A DNA stretch of 64,000 nucleotides from MTP4 sp9310u (GTDB lineage Archaea; Halobacteriota; Methanosarcinia; Methanosarcinales; Methanosarcinaceae): NCBI GenBank assembly GCA_030627005.1, contig DAOUSW010000001.1, positions 1-64,000 of the forward strand. The letters run 5' to 3'. The notes under the pieces are model-generated. The model worked only from the letters and a program-made list of their open reading frames with translations. It did not search any database and was not told where the DNA came from. Shown one piece after another: positions 44,250-52,376 of the stretch; positions within the stretch are counted from its first letter, which is position 1, and each line of letters starts with the position of its first letter. Position numbers and translations under genes: made by a program.

Positions 44250-45008
44250 TCAGCCGTCCTCCATGATTTTCAGCAGGAGATAGGTTATGCAGGTTACAAA
44301 AAGGATCGAAAACACCAGGGCATGGGCGAAACTGACTCTGAACCCTATTCCCTCAGGCAAAACGAAGTAGAGAGAAAAAAGGGAGACAAGCAGGATGAAA
44401 CCTACAAGGGCCACGGTCAAAGACAACTTATCAGCTTCTCCGGCGGATTTCCGGGATTTGTTTCCGGATTTCCGGGTTTGGGCACCTTCACTTCCGAAGA
44501 GTTTTTTCAGGAATGATACGGAAAAACCACCGCCTCCGGTTCCGCTTCCCCTGGAGTTTGAAGCCTTCTTTTTAGAGGTATCCCCTCCCGGCCTGTAAGG
44601 CCTGAGCTCATCGTTATCTTCCCAGACCTGGATTTCATCCTCAGGCTCTTTTGGCTTTTCGTCCTTTTTTCCGAGCTGGACGGGAAATCCTTTCTTTTTC
44701 GAACCGTAACCTGCGGTAATGAAAATCTTCCCTTCGGTGAGCACCTTTCCGTCCCGCGGGATCCTGGCAACCGCAGAAACGTATTCCTTGTGCAGGACGT
44801 AGGGGTTATCCCTCAAAAAAGTAATATGCCCTTTCAGCTCATCGCTAACCGAGAAGTGGATGTGGGTTGGAGAACCCTGGTTTGTGACCAGGATTTCGAA
44901 GGTCTGCTCTTCCCCGGGAGCCAGGGGAATTTCAATATCCTCCGTCTCAAACTCTATAGAGTTAAGTTCCTGCCGGTTAATTATAACATTCTGCACTATC
45001 TGCTGCAA
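44250..45008 (-). CDS. Archaeal membrane protein of unknown function
   Basis: About 252 residues. The N-terminal part is a beta-sandwich-like domain (ETEDIEIPLAPGEEQTFEIL, HIHFSVSDELKGHI), followed by a long charged linker rich in Gly, Ser and Lys. Two C-terminal membrane helices end the protein (LTVALVGFILLVSLFSLYF; HALVFSILFVTCITYLLL). It looks like the archaeal DUF7524 type, but I am not certain. A TTG at 45008 has GAGGGG eight bases upstream; a TTG at 45029 overlapping the previous stop is the alternative. Translationally linked to the Trm112-like gene. Confidence 0.7.
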   Translation of the reverse strand: MQQIVQNVIINRQELNSIEFETEDIEIPLAPGEEQTFEILVTNQGSPTHIHFSVSDELKGHITFLRDNPYVLHKEYVSAVARIPRDGKVLTEGKIFITAGYGSKKKGFPVQLGKKDEKPKEPEDEIQVWEDNDELRPYRPGGDTSKKKASNSRGSGTGGGGFSVSFLKKLFGSEGAQTRKSGNKSRKSAGEADKLSLTVALVGFILLVSLFSLYFVLPEGIGFRVSFAHALVFSILFVTCITYLLLKIMEDG

Positions 45009-45025
45009 ATTCAAAACCCCTCGAA

Positions 45026-45208
45026 TCAATTTCGGAGGTCAGGGGGAAGCAGGTTAGGAATCCCCTCATCTATCGGGTAATGCTCACCGCAAGCAGGGCA
45101 GTAGAGGGTCCCGGATATGATCTCTTCTTCATTTTCTTCCACCACGTTCAAAACCAGGTCGCCTTTGCAGACCGGACAGGCCAAAATCTCCATCAGATCT
45201 TTTTTCAC
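45026..45208 (-). CDS. Trm112-like zinc-binding protein
   Basis: 60 residues. Starts MKKDLMEILACPVCKGDLVL and has a second CPACGEHYPIDEGIPNLLP. The two CxxC pairs make a zinc ribbon as in Trm112/YcaR proteins, which activate methyltransferases acting on tRNA, rRNA or release factor. The GTG start at 45208 has GGTG upstream. Directly followed by the membrane protein gene. Confidence 0.9.
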   Translation of the reverse strand: MKKDLMEILACPVCKGDLVLNVVEENEEEIISGTLYCPACGEHYPIDEGIPNLLPPDLRN

Positions 45209-45611
45209 TCTGTTTTCACCATCAAAGTCAGTTGTGAGGATAGCAGGAAAGGGATTTCCCTTTAGATTAAAGTATCTATTTTTCCGTTTATTAAAATCAA
45301 CTTATTTTTCAGAGTAGTAAAATCAACTTATTCTTCAGCATAAAATCAACTTAGTTTTCAGCATAAAATCAACTTAGTCTTCAGAGTATTAAAATCATCT
45401 TTGTACTTTACTGATCTGTATAACTTCCAAATTATTTACGATTTGGGGTTTTGGCCATTTTAGCTTAAAAGCAGGAAAAAATAAAGAGAACTTTCATAAA
45501 AACAAATTTTGTTACTTTTGAAGCTCAAAAAAATATTCAGAGAAGTAAACACTGTTACCTCCGGGGTTACAATTTAAAAAACGGGGGCCTTGACAATTAT
45601 GCGCCAGAACA
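45209..45611. other. Divergent intergenic region with a tandem repeat
   Basis: It holds the TAAAATCAACTTA repeat (45290-45400) and AT-rich DNA leading to the CO dehydrogenase promoter. No gene seen. Confidence 0.6.
45290..45400. repeat. ~22-bp degenerate repeat, about five copies
   Basis: AAAATCAACTTA(T/G)TTTTCAGC and variants in series between the Trm112-like gene and the CO dehydrogenase promoter. Confidence 0.8.
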
Positions 45612-45796
45612 GTTCAACATTGTATATATATTAACATAAAACAACATTTCATAATGTTTAAATAGCGAAACTACCTTTGGAAATTTAAGAAATTGAAAAA
45701 CATAAAGGAGTTGTAGGGCGGGTACTGTATAAGAATAGTTGTTACTTTAAAGGTAACAACCCTTCAAAACATAAAAATAAACAATGAAGTGATAAG
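45612..45796 (+). promoter_or_regulatory. Promoter and long leader of the CO dehydrogenase operon
   Basis: A TATA-like TGTATATATATTAAC at 45621-45635 is followed by the dyad AACATT-TCAT-AATGTT (45643-45658). A leader of about 140 bases contains a hairpin GTTGTTAC-N7-GTAACAAC (45738-45760). TGAAGTGATAAG directly precedes the ATG. The dyad near the expected transcription start is a good operator candidate; the hairpin could affect translation. Both are inference. Confidence 0.5.
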
Positions 45797-47674
45797 ATGG
45801 CATCAAAAGCACAGGATAGAAGCATCGACCCCGCTTCCCTGATCATGCTCAAACAGGCTGAAAAGGAAGGTATAGAAACCGCCTGGGACCGCTACGAGAA
45901 ACAGCAGCCCCAGTGCAGTTTCGGACAGTTAGGAATTTGCTGCAGGAACTGCAACATGGGTCCCTGCCGGATAGACCCCTTCGGGGAAGGCGCGGATAAA
46001 GGTGTCTGCGGAGCTACAGCAGACATCATCGTCGCAAGAAACCTCCTAAGGATGATCGCAGCAGGCGCAGCCGCCCATTCCGACCATGCCAGGGACGCCG
46101 TGCTGACCTTCAAGAAAATGAGTGAAGGAAAAGCCGGAAGCTACAACATAAAGGACGAGGCAAAACTGACCGCCCTGGCGTCCGAATACGGCATTCCCGT
46201 CGATGACCGGAGTAGAGAAGAAATCGCATCCGAACTTGCGACAGCCCTGCTTGCTGAATTCGGAAAGCAGGAAGGTCCGCTCCGGTTTACGCAGAGGGCT
46301 CCCGAAGCAAGGCTCAAGCTCTGGGCCAAACTCGGGATAGAACCCCGCGGAATCGACCGGGAAATTGTGGAATGCATGCACAGGACCCATATCGGTGTGG
46401 ACAACGACCCGGTCCATATCCTCCTGCACGGGCTCCGGACCAGCCTTTCGGACGGCTGGGGTGGGTCCATGATAGCAACGGATGTCCAGGACGTGCTCTT
46501 CGGGACCCCGACCCCGGTCAAGTCCACCGTAAACCTCGGGGTGCTGGCCAGAGACAAAGTTAATCTTGTAATCCATGGGCACGAACCTATCCTCTCGGAA
46601 ATGATTCTGGAAGCTTCCGAAGACCCCGAAATCCTGAAGCTTGCAAAGGAAAAGGGAGCAAACGGAATTAACATCTCAGGCATGTGCTGCACCGGGAACG
46701 AGACCCTTATGCGCCATGGGATCCCCACTGCAGGGAATTTCCTCCAGCAGGAACTTGCCGTCATAACCGGGGCTGTGGACGCCATGGTCGTGGACGTACA
46801 GTGCATCATGCCGGCCCTCGGGGCACTTACGAGCTGCTACCACACGAAGTTCATCTCCACCTCCCCGAAAGCCGACTTCCCGGGGACCTTGAGAATGGAG
46901 TTCCATGAAGAAAACGCCTACGAGACCGCAAAAGAGATCGTAAGGACCGCGGTCGAAAACTACCCGAACAGGAACCCTGAAAGGATAAACATCCCGGACG
47001 AGAAGCAGGAATGCATGGTCGGTTTCAGCGCCGAAGCCATCCTCGCCGCCCTCGGAGGAAACCCTGTCCCCCTCATCGACGCCATAACAGGGGGAGCCGT
47101 AAAGGGTATAGGGGCAGTTGTGGGCTGCAACAACGTAAAGGTCAAGCACAACTACGGGCACGTCAACCTTGTAAAGGAACTGATTAAGAACAACGTCCTG
47201 GTAGTCACCACCGGCTGCAACGCCATTGCCTGTGCCGAAGCCGGGCTCCTTGTGCCCGAAGCTGCAGTCCAGGCAGGAGAAGGGTTAAAAAGCGTCTGCG
47301 AAGCCCTGGGCATCCCCCCGGTCCTGCACATGGGTTCCTGCGTGGACATAAGCCGCATCCTGGTACTCGCCTCAGCCGTGGCAAAGACCCTTGGCGTGGA
47401 CATCAGCGACCTGCCTGCAGCAGGGGCAGCCCCTGAATGGATGAGCGAAAAAGCCGTGAGCATCGGGGCATATGTGGTTTCATCAGGCGTGTACACCGTG
47501 CTCGGGACAGTGCCCCCGGTCCTCGGAAGCGCCGCAGTTGCAGGGCTTCTTACACAAGGGCTTAACGGGGTGGTCGGGGCAAGCTTTGCGGTGGAACCCG
47601 ACCCCTTCAGGGCTGCAGACCTGATGCTTGCGCACATCGAAGAAAAAAGAAAAGCCCTGGGCCTTGAGCCCTGA
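45797..47674 (+). CDS. cooS: Nickel CO dehydrogenase catalytic subunit
   Basis: 625 residues. Interconverts CO and CO2. C40 and C48 are in the D-cluster positions. C49, C52, C57 and C71 (ICCRNCNMGPCR, KGVCGA) give the B-cluster. C-cluster ligands are evident: His in NLVIHGHEP, ISGMCCTGNE, VVGCNNVKVKHN, VTTGCNAIACAEAG and MGSCVDISR. This is the monofunctional CooS type, not the acetyl-CoA synthase/decarbonylase alpha subunit. It starts an operon: the CooF-like gene begins 13 bases after its stop, followed by a formate dehydrogenase-type subunit and two more ferredoxins. It likely feeds electrons from CO into those proteins. Confidence 0.97.
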   Translation: MASKAQDRSIDPASLIMLKQAEKEGIETAWDRYEKQQPQCSFGQLGICCRNCNMGPCRIDPFGEGADKGVCGATADIIVARNLLRMIAAGAAAHSDHARDAVLTFKKMSEGKAGSYNIKDEAKLTALASEYGIPVDDRSREEIASELATALLAEFGKQEGPLRFTQRAPEARLKLWAKLGIEPRGIDREIVECMHRTHIGVDNDPVHILLHGLRTSLSDGWGGSMIATDVQDVLFGTPTPVKSTVNLGVLARDKVNLVIHGHEPILSEMILEASEDPEILKLAKEKGANGINISGMCCTGNETLMRHGIPTAGNFLQQELAVITGAVDAMVVDVQCIMPALGALTSCYHTKFISTSPKADFPGTLRMEFHEENAYETAKEIVRTAVENYPNRNPERINIPDEKQECMVGFSAEAILAALGGNPVPLIDAITGGAVKGIGAVVGCNNVKVKHNYGHVNLVKELIKNNVLVVTTGCNAIACAEAGLLVPEAAVQAGEGLKSVCEALGIPPVLHMGSCVDISRILVLASAVAKTLGVDISDLPAAGAAPEWMSEKAVSIGAYVVSSGVYTVLGTVPPVLGSAAVAGLLTQGLNGVVGASFAVEPDPFRAADLMLAHIEEKRKALGLEP

Positions 47675-47687
47675 AGAGGTGGACCTG

Positions 47688-48202
47688 ATGAAAGAAGTAA
47701 TGGTCCGCCCGGAACGCTGCATGGGCTGCCGGTCCTGTGAGATTGCCTGCGCCGTGGAACACTCCGAGAGCAAGGACCTCTTTTCGGCCATAGGGGAAAG
47801 CCCGGTACCTCGCAAACGAATTTACGTTGAATATATCCCGGACCTTGCCGTTGCGGTCCCCATAACCTGCAGGCACTGTGAAGATGCCCCCTGCACCACC
47901 GTCTGCCCCACAAAGGCTCTTTCTAGAGACGAGATCACCAGAAAAGTCCTCCATCCCCTGACCTGTGTATCGGCTGCTGGACCTGTTCCATGGTCTGCAA
48001 CTACGGGGTAATAGGCAGGCAAAAAGAAGCAAGGGTTGCCGTGAAATGCGACCTCTGCCCAGACAGGGAAGTCCCCGCATGTGTGGAAGCCTGTCCCACC
48101 GGGGCTCTTGTCTACGCTGAAGTAAAGGATTTCTCGGGGATCAAACGCAGCCAGGCCGCCCTGAAACTGGCAAAGGGAATGCAGACGGGAAGCGTTCCCT
48201 GA
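47688..48202 (+). pseudogene. cooF: CooF-like four-cluster ferredoxin, interrupted by a frameshift
   Basis: The ATG at 47688 has GAGGTGG just upstream and begins MKEVMVRPERCMGCRSCEI. Two clusters are read in frame (CMGCRSCEIAC; CRHCEDAPCTTVCP). At the CCCC run 47955-47958 the frame changes by one missing base. The other frame then reads DLCIGCWTCSMVCNYGV and CDLCPDREVPACVEACP, giving four [4Fe-4S] sites in a CooF/HycB/HydN-like protein of about 170 residues when repaired. As sequenced, translation would stop at 48011. A sequence error or a real mutation are both possible. Placed between cooS and the formate dehydrogenase gene, it would be the electron wire. Confidence 0.88.
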
Positions 48203-48231
48203 GCATACGGCCCCCGGAAAAAATCCGGGAA

Positions 48232-50301
48232 ATGGAGGTGAAACCCACGCAAGAAAAAAACCCTCTCCCGACAATCTCCCACCCTACAATCTGCCCATAC
48301 TGCAGCCTGGGCTGCGGTTTTTATCTAGAAATTGAAGCGGGAAAAGCCGCAGGTATCCGGTATATGCCCGACCACCCGGTAAACGAAGGAAGCCTCTGCC
48401 CGAAAGGCAACACTACCCTGGAAGTCCTGAACCACCCTGACCGCCTGAAATTCCCCCTGAGAAAGACCGAAAACGGCTGGGAAAGGATCGAATGGGAAGC
48501 AGCCCTGGACCTTGCAGCGGCAAAACTGAAAGGGTCCCTGGAAAAATCCGGGCCCGACTCCCTTGCCTTTCTGGGCTCGGCAAAGTGCAGTAACGAAGAA
48601 AACTATATCTTCCAGAAAATTGCGAGGCTGCTCGGGACGAATAATGTGGACAACTGCGCAAGGCTCTGCCACGCTTCCACCCTCACAGGCCTTGGAAAAA
48701 CCCTGGGTACGGGAGCGATGACAAACCCCATTTCAGACCTTGCCTCCTCGGAGTGCATTTTCGTGATAGGGTCAAACTTCGCAGAAAACCACCCTCCCGT
48801 TTCCCGCCAGGTCCTCAGGGCAAAGGAAAAAGGGGCTTTCGTGGTTGTAGCCGACCCCCGCATAACTCCCACAAGCTGGCTTGCGGACCTTGCACTGCGG
48901 CTTAAACCGGGAACGGACGTTGCCCTCCTGAACGGGATGATGCACGTAATCGTCTCCGAAGGGCTCTGGGACAGGGAATTTGTCCGGGAAAGAACCCGGG
49001 GCTTTTCCGAACTGGAACAGAACCTTCAAAGGTATGACCCCGAAACAGTTTCCCGCATTACCGGTATCCCCTCCGCGGACATAATAAAAGCTGCCAGGGC
49101 TTATGCACGCGCAGGAACTGCAGCCATCGTCTACTCCATGGGGATTACCCAGCACAGCTCAGGCACTGACAACGTAACAGCCTGTGCGGACCTTGCCCTT
49201 ATCTGCGGGCATATAGGGAAAAAAGGGGCTGGAATTCTCCCCCTAAGAGGCCAGAACAACGTGCAGGGAGCCTGTGACATGGGAGCCCTGGTCGAATTCT
49301 TCCCGGGGTACGGGAAAGTGGGGGACCCCGAAGTAGCCGGAAAGCTGCAGAGCCTCTGGAAAACAGACAAGCTTCCCGAAAGCCCGGGCCGGACAGCAAC
49401 GGAAATGGTTGAAGCCGCAGAGAAAGGAAAAATCAAAACCCTCTACGTGATGGGGGAAGACCCGGTCAACTCGCACCCGGATTCCTCACAGGTGAAAAAG
49501 GCCCTTGAGAACCTGGACTTTCTGGTGGTACAGGACATTTTCATGACCGATACCGCCGAATATGCTGACCTTATCCTCCCTGCAGCTGCTTTTGCGGAAA
49601 AAGAGGGCAGCTTCACCTCCACGGAACGGCGGGTCCAGTGGGTGGAACCTGCCCTTCTGCCGCCCGGGAAAGCCAGGGCTGACCTGGAGGTCCTGTTCGG
49701 GTTGGCAGAAAAACTCGGGCTGGATTTCCCCTGCAGAGATGCCAGAAAGGTCCTTGAAGAGATTTCCGTTGCCGTTCCGGCTTACGGGGGCATGGGAAAA
49801 GATAGGCTGAAAAAAGGATTCGGGCTTATCTGGCCCTGCCCCGGCCCCACCCATCCGGGCACCCCTGTCCTGCACACGGAACGCTTCAAGACCCCGGACG
49901 GGCTTGGCCGGATCATTCCCGTGGAACACAGGAGCCCTGCGGAAACCCCGGGTCCCGAGTATCCCTTCCTGCTCACCACCGGGAGAACGGTGCTCCACTA
50001 TAATGCAGGCTCCATGAGCAGGCGGAGCAAATCTTTGCTTAAAAAAGAACCCGAACTCTACGTGGAGATCAACCCCGCAGATGCCAGGACAATGGAAATC
50101 AGGGAAGGGAACAAACTTTTGCTGGAAACCCGGCGGGGAAAAACGGAAGCAACCGCCCGGCTGACCGAAAGGGTGGGGCAAGGGGTGCTCTTCCTGCCCT
50201 TCCATTTCCCGGGGACTAATGCCCTGACCGCAGGTTCCCTTGACAGGGAAGCCAAAATCCCCGAATTCAAGGTTTCGGCCTGCAGGATCAGGAGGGACTG
50301 A
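48232..50301 (+). CDS. fdhA: Formate dehydrogenase-type molybdenum/tungsten pterin oxidoreductase
   Basis: 689 residues. N-terminal [4Fe-4S] site C21-x2-C24-x3-C28-x27-C56, then the bis-pterin domains. The metal ligand is Cys146 in NCARLCHAST, directly followed by His147 as in Cys- or Sec-type formate dehydrogenases. VIGSNFAENHPPVSRQVL, RGQNNVQGACDMG and the C-terminal pterin-binding FLLTTGRTVLHYNAGSMSRRS support the family. The F420-reducing FdhB partner normal in methanogens is absent. Instead it lies between two HycB/CooF-like ferredoxins in the cooS operon. Likely role: CO2 reduction to formate with CO-derived electrons, or the reverse. The start ATG at 48232 has GGGA close upstream; GTG at 48238 is possible. 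Confidence 0.92.
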   Translation: MEVKPTQEKNPLPTISHPTICPYCSLGCGFYLEIEAGKAAGIRYMPDHPVNEGSLCPKGNTTLEVLNHPDRLKFPLRKTENGWERIEWEAALDLAAAKLKGSLEKSGPDSLAFLGSAKCSNEENYIFQKIARLLGTNNVDNCARLCHASTLTGLGKTLGTGAMTNPISDLASSECIFVIGSNFAENHPPVSRQVLRAKEKGAFVVVADPRITPTSWLADLALRLKPGTDVALLNGMMHVIVSEGLWDREFVRERTRGFSELEQNLQRYDPETVSRITGIPSADIIKAARAYARAGTAAIVYSMGITQHSSGTDNVTACADLALICGHIGKKGAGILPLRGQNNVQGACDMGALVEFFPGYGKVGDPEVAGKLQSLWKTDKLPESPGRTATEMVEAAEKGKIKTLYVMGEDPVNSHPDSSQVKKALENLDFLVVQDIFMTDTAEYADLILPAAAFAEKEGSFTSTERRVQWVEPALLPPGKARADLEVLFGLAEKLGLDFPCRDARKVLEEISVAVPAYGGMGKDRLKKGFGLIWPCPGPTHPGTPVLHTERFKTPDGLGRIIPVEHRSPAETPGPEYPFLLTTGRTVLHYNAGSMSRRSKSLLKKEPELYVEINPADARTMEIREGNKLLLETRRGKTEATARLTERVGQGVLFLPFHFPGTNALTAGSLDREAKIPEFKVSACRIRRD

Positions 50302-50304
50302 GAA

Positions 50305-50781
50305 ATGCCGGAAGCCGTCTATGCGGACCTTTCCCGCTGTATCGCCTGCCACGCCTGCGAACTTGCCTGCGAGAGGGAAAACGAAAGCGCAAGGATTTCC
50401 GTACAGGTCGTAAGGGACCTTGCGGCCGTTCCCGTTTCCTGCCGCCAGTGCGAAACCCCCCTCTGCGCTGCCGTCTGTCCCGGAGAAGCCCTGAACTACG
50501 GGGACCGCGGGCTTGAGTACGATGCCGAAAAATGCACAGGATGCAGGCTCTGCGTCCTTGCCTGTCCCTTCGGGACTGCGGAATTAAGGGCTGGCGTTAT
50601 GGAGCGCTGTGACCTCTGCCAGGGAAAAGAAATTCCTGCCTGTGTTGCCACCTGCCCTGCAGGGGCTCTCTTCTGTGCCGAAGCCGAAAGCCTCGGAGGA
50701 GATATCAGGAACAGAAGGGCAGAAAGGATTAAAAAAGCCCTGGGAACCCCGGAACCTGCCGGCAGGAGGGTAAACAGATGA
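50305..50781 (+). CDS. Four-cluster ferredoxin (HycB/CooF-like electron-transfer subunit)
   Basis: 158 residues with four [4Fe-4S] motifs: CIACHACELAC (C12, C15, C18, C22), CRQCETPLCAAVCP, CTGCRLCVLACP and CDLCQGKEIPACVATCP. This is the HycB/HydN/CooF fold that wires formate dehydrogenases or CO dehydrogenases to partners. It begins three bases after the fdhA stop and overlaps the next gene by the ATGA at 50778-50781, so it is translationally coupled to both. It most likely docks to the formate dehydrogenase-type subunit. Confidence 0.94.
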   Translation: MPEAVYADLSRCIACHACELACERENESARISVQVVRDLAAVPVSCRQCETPLCAAVCPGEALNYGDRGLEYDAEKCTGCRLCVLACPFGTAELRAGVMERCDLCQGKEIPACVATCPAGALFCAEAESLGGDIRNRRAERIKKALGTPEPAGRRVNR

Positions 50782-51260
50782 AAGAAAGCACAAGGATGCT
50801 CGTACCTGAGGAAAAAAAGTGTATCGGGTGCAGGGCTTGCACTTCAGCCTGCCCCGAGAAACTGATTACCTTTTCCGAAGAGGGAAAGCTGCGAAGTATA
50901 AGCTTCCCTGCAAACTGCAGCCCGGACTGCGAACTCTGCGCCCTTGCCTGCCCTGAAAAGGCAATAAGCTTCACCTTCCCTGAAGAGGAAGAAAAAAGCC
51001 GGGTCCCACTTGAAACCCAGACCCTTGACTTCGAGCTTGCACCCTGCCAGAAATGCGGGACTGCCTTTGCAACCAGAAGGGAACTCGAAAAGGTAAGGAC
51101 AGCTATTTCGGAAAAATTCCCCTTCCCCCAACAGGAGGCTTCTGGGTGGAACTCTGCCCCGGCTGTCGTCAGGCAGCGTTCAGAGAAAAGCAAGCAGAAA
51201 CAATTATTCAGGCAAGAAAGTTTTAAAAAAATCGAAAAAGCCCGGCAGTATCAATTATAG
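50778..51260 (+). CDS. Two-cluster ferredoxin with C-terminal zinc-ribbon, frameshifted near its end
   Basis: As read, 160 residues. One clear [4Fe-4S] motif lies near the start (CIGCRACTSACPEK) and a second Cys set (CSPDCELCALACPEK) follows. Then comes LAPCQKCGTAFATRREL, half of a zinc ribbon. The other half is found one frame away: GFWVELCPGCRQAAF, ending at TAA 51224-51226. So a one-base loss in the A/C-rich stretch 51112-51129 has scrambled the last 40 residues; the repaired protein would be about 149 residues. Such proteins accompany formate hydrogenlyase-type complexes. Last gene of the cooS operon. Confidence 0.85.
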   Translation: MKESTRMLVPEEKKCIGCRACTSACPEKLITFSEEGKLRSISFPANCSPDCELCALACPEKAISFTFPEEEEKSRVPLETQTLDFELAPCQKCGTAFATRRELEKVRTAISEKFPFPQQEASGWNSAPAVVRQRSEKSKQKQLFRQESFKKIEKARQYQL

Positions 51261-51300
51261 TCAATGCCCCGAATTCCTCCCCCAATCTCAAGTGAAAGTT

Positions 51301-51382
51301 TAACCACAGAAAGCCCGGAAAACACGGAATAAAGGAAATAGGGGCACAATACTTCCGTGCTTTCCGTGTCTTCCGTGGTTGT
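51301..51382. repeat. Long imperfect inverted repeat after the cooS operon
   Basis: AACCACAGAAAGCCCGGAAA.. on the left pairs with ..TTTCCGTGTCTTCCGTGGTT on the right (about 23 of 28 bases) around a loop of about 25 bases. It could stabilise or end the operon transcript, or be a dispersed genomic palindrome. Confidence 0.6.
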
Positions 51383-51417
51383 AAAGTAAGTATAAGTATT
51401 TACCTTCGGGACTACAG

Positions 51418-51472
51418 ACCAGTTGATTAGACCAGTTGATTAGACCAGTTGATTAGACCAGTTGATTCTGTC
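51418..51472. repeat. 13-bp tandem repeat, four copies
   Basis: GACCAGTTGATTA repeated four times, non-coding. Confidence 0.9.
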
Positions 51473-51788
51473 CGGGCTTCATCCATACTTCTTCAGGATT
51501 TTTTTGTCCCTATTAATCTATACATTTCCAACTTGCCGATTAACAACACTTTCAACAGGAATTTACGACATTTTTTAAAGAGATAGTTCCATAATGGCTA
51601 GATCAGACAACAATTAATATAGAGTAGTAATATAATATACTCAACATATAATTATTTTAAGCCGGGATGCGCGTAGATAAATCGCACGCATGCACTGGAA
51701 AGAAAAAGCCGACTGTGCCGGAGTAAAGCTTATTGAAGCGGGAATCCCGGACATAGGACTGACGGCGAACTTAAAAGGGGAATTTGGC

Positions 51789-52250
51789 ATGGAAACCGGA
51801 AAATATAATAGGGTAATGATTGCAAGCGACGGTTCGGAACTGGGCAGGAAAGCTGTCCACAATGGAATTGAAATTGCAAGACTGAGCGGGGCAAAAGTCT
51901 ATGCTGTTTATGTGGTAACTTCGGGAGGTCGTTCCGCAATACCCAAGGATACGGGCTGGGAAAAGGCAATGAAAGAACACCTCAAGACCGAAGGGGAAGA
52001 CGCAATAAGCTTCATTGAAGAAAAAGGCAAAGCTGCCGGTGTCGAGGTGGAATCCGTAATCCTCGAAGGGAACCCCGGGGATGAACTTGTCAAATTTGCA
52101 GACAAGAACGACATCGACCTGGTAGTTATGGGGACGCAGGGGAAATCCGGAGTTCAGCGCTTCCTCCTTGGAAGTGTGGCTGAAAACGTGGTCAGGCACT
52201 CAAAGAAAGCGGTGCTCGTCGTGAGAGGAGAGAAAACCGAAGAAAGCTGA
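51789..52250 (+). CDS. Universal stress protein, paralogue 1
   Basis: About 153 residues, one UspA domain. ATP-binding motif near the end: VMGTQGKSGVQRFLLGSVAE, matching G-x2-G-x9-G(S). It starts METGKYNRVMIASDGSE. The ATG at 51789 has GGGGA seven bases upstream; the frame opens 33 codons earlier without support. Close paralogue at 54163-54600. Likely a nucleotide-sensing regulator of stress or energy state. Confidence 0.93.
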   Translation: METGKYNRVMIASDGSELGRKAVHNGIEIARLSGAKVYAVYVVTSGGRSAIPKDTGWEKAMKEHLKTEGEDAISFIEEKGKAAGVEVESVILEGNPGDELVKFADKNDIDLVVMGTQGKSGVQRFLLGSVAENVVRHSKKAVLVVRGEKTEES

Positions 52251-52376
52251 AAGTAAAGCAGAAAGCAAAGCAGAAAAAAGCCGAAAACAAAAACTGAACA
52301 ATGTAGAAGTTTTCGGGCAGCTTCTCCGGAATTATCGGGATAAATTGATGTACCTGCCCGACTCTAATAACTGCCG

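Larger units (their letters stand above)
51261..51788. other. Intergenic region with hairpin and repeats
   Basis: Holds a long imperfect hairpin (51301-51382), the 13-bp repeat at 51418-51472, and AT-rich promoter DNA with TATA-like sequence near 51620-51660 before the stress-protein gene. Confidence 0.6.
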
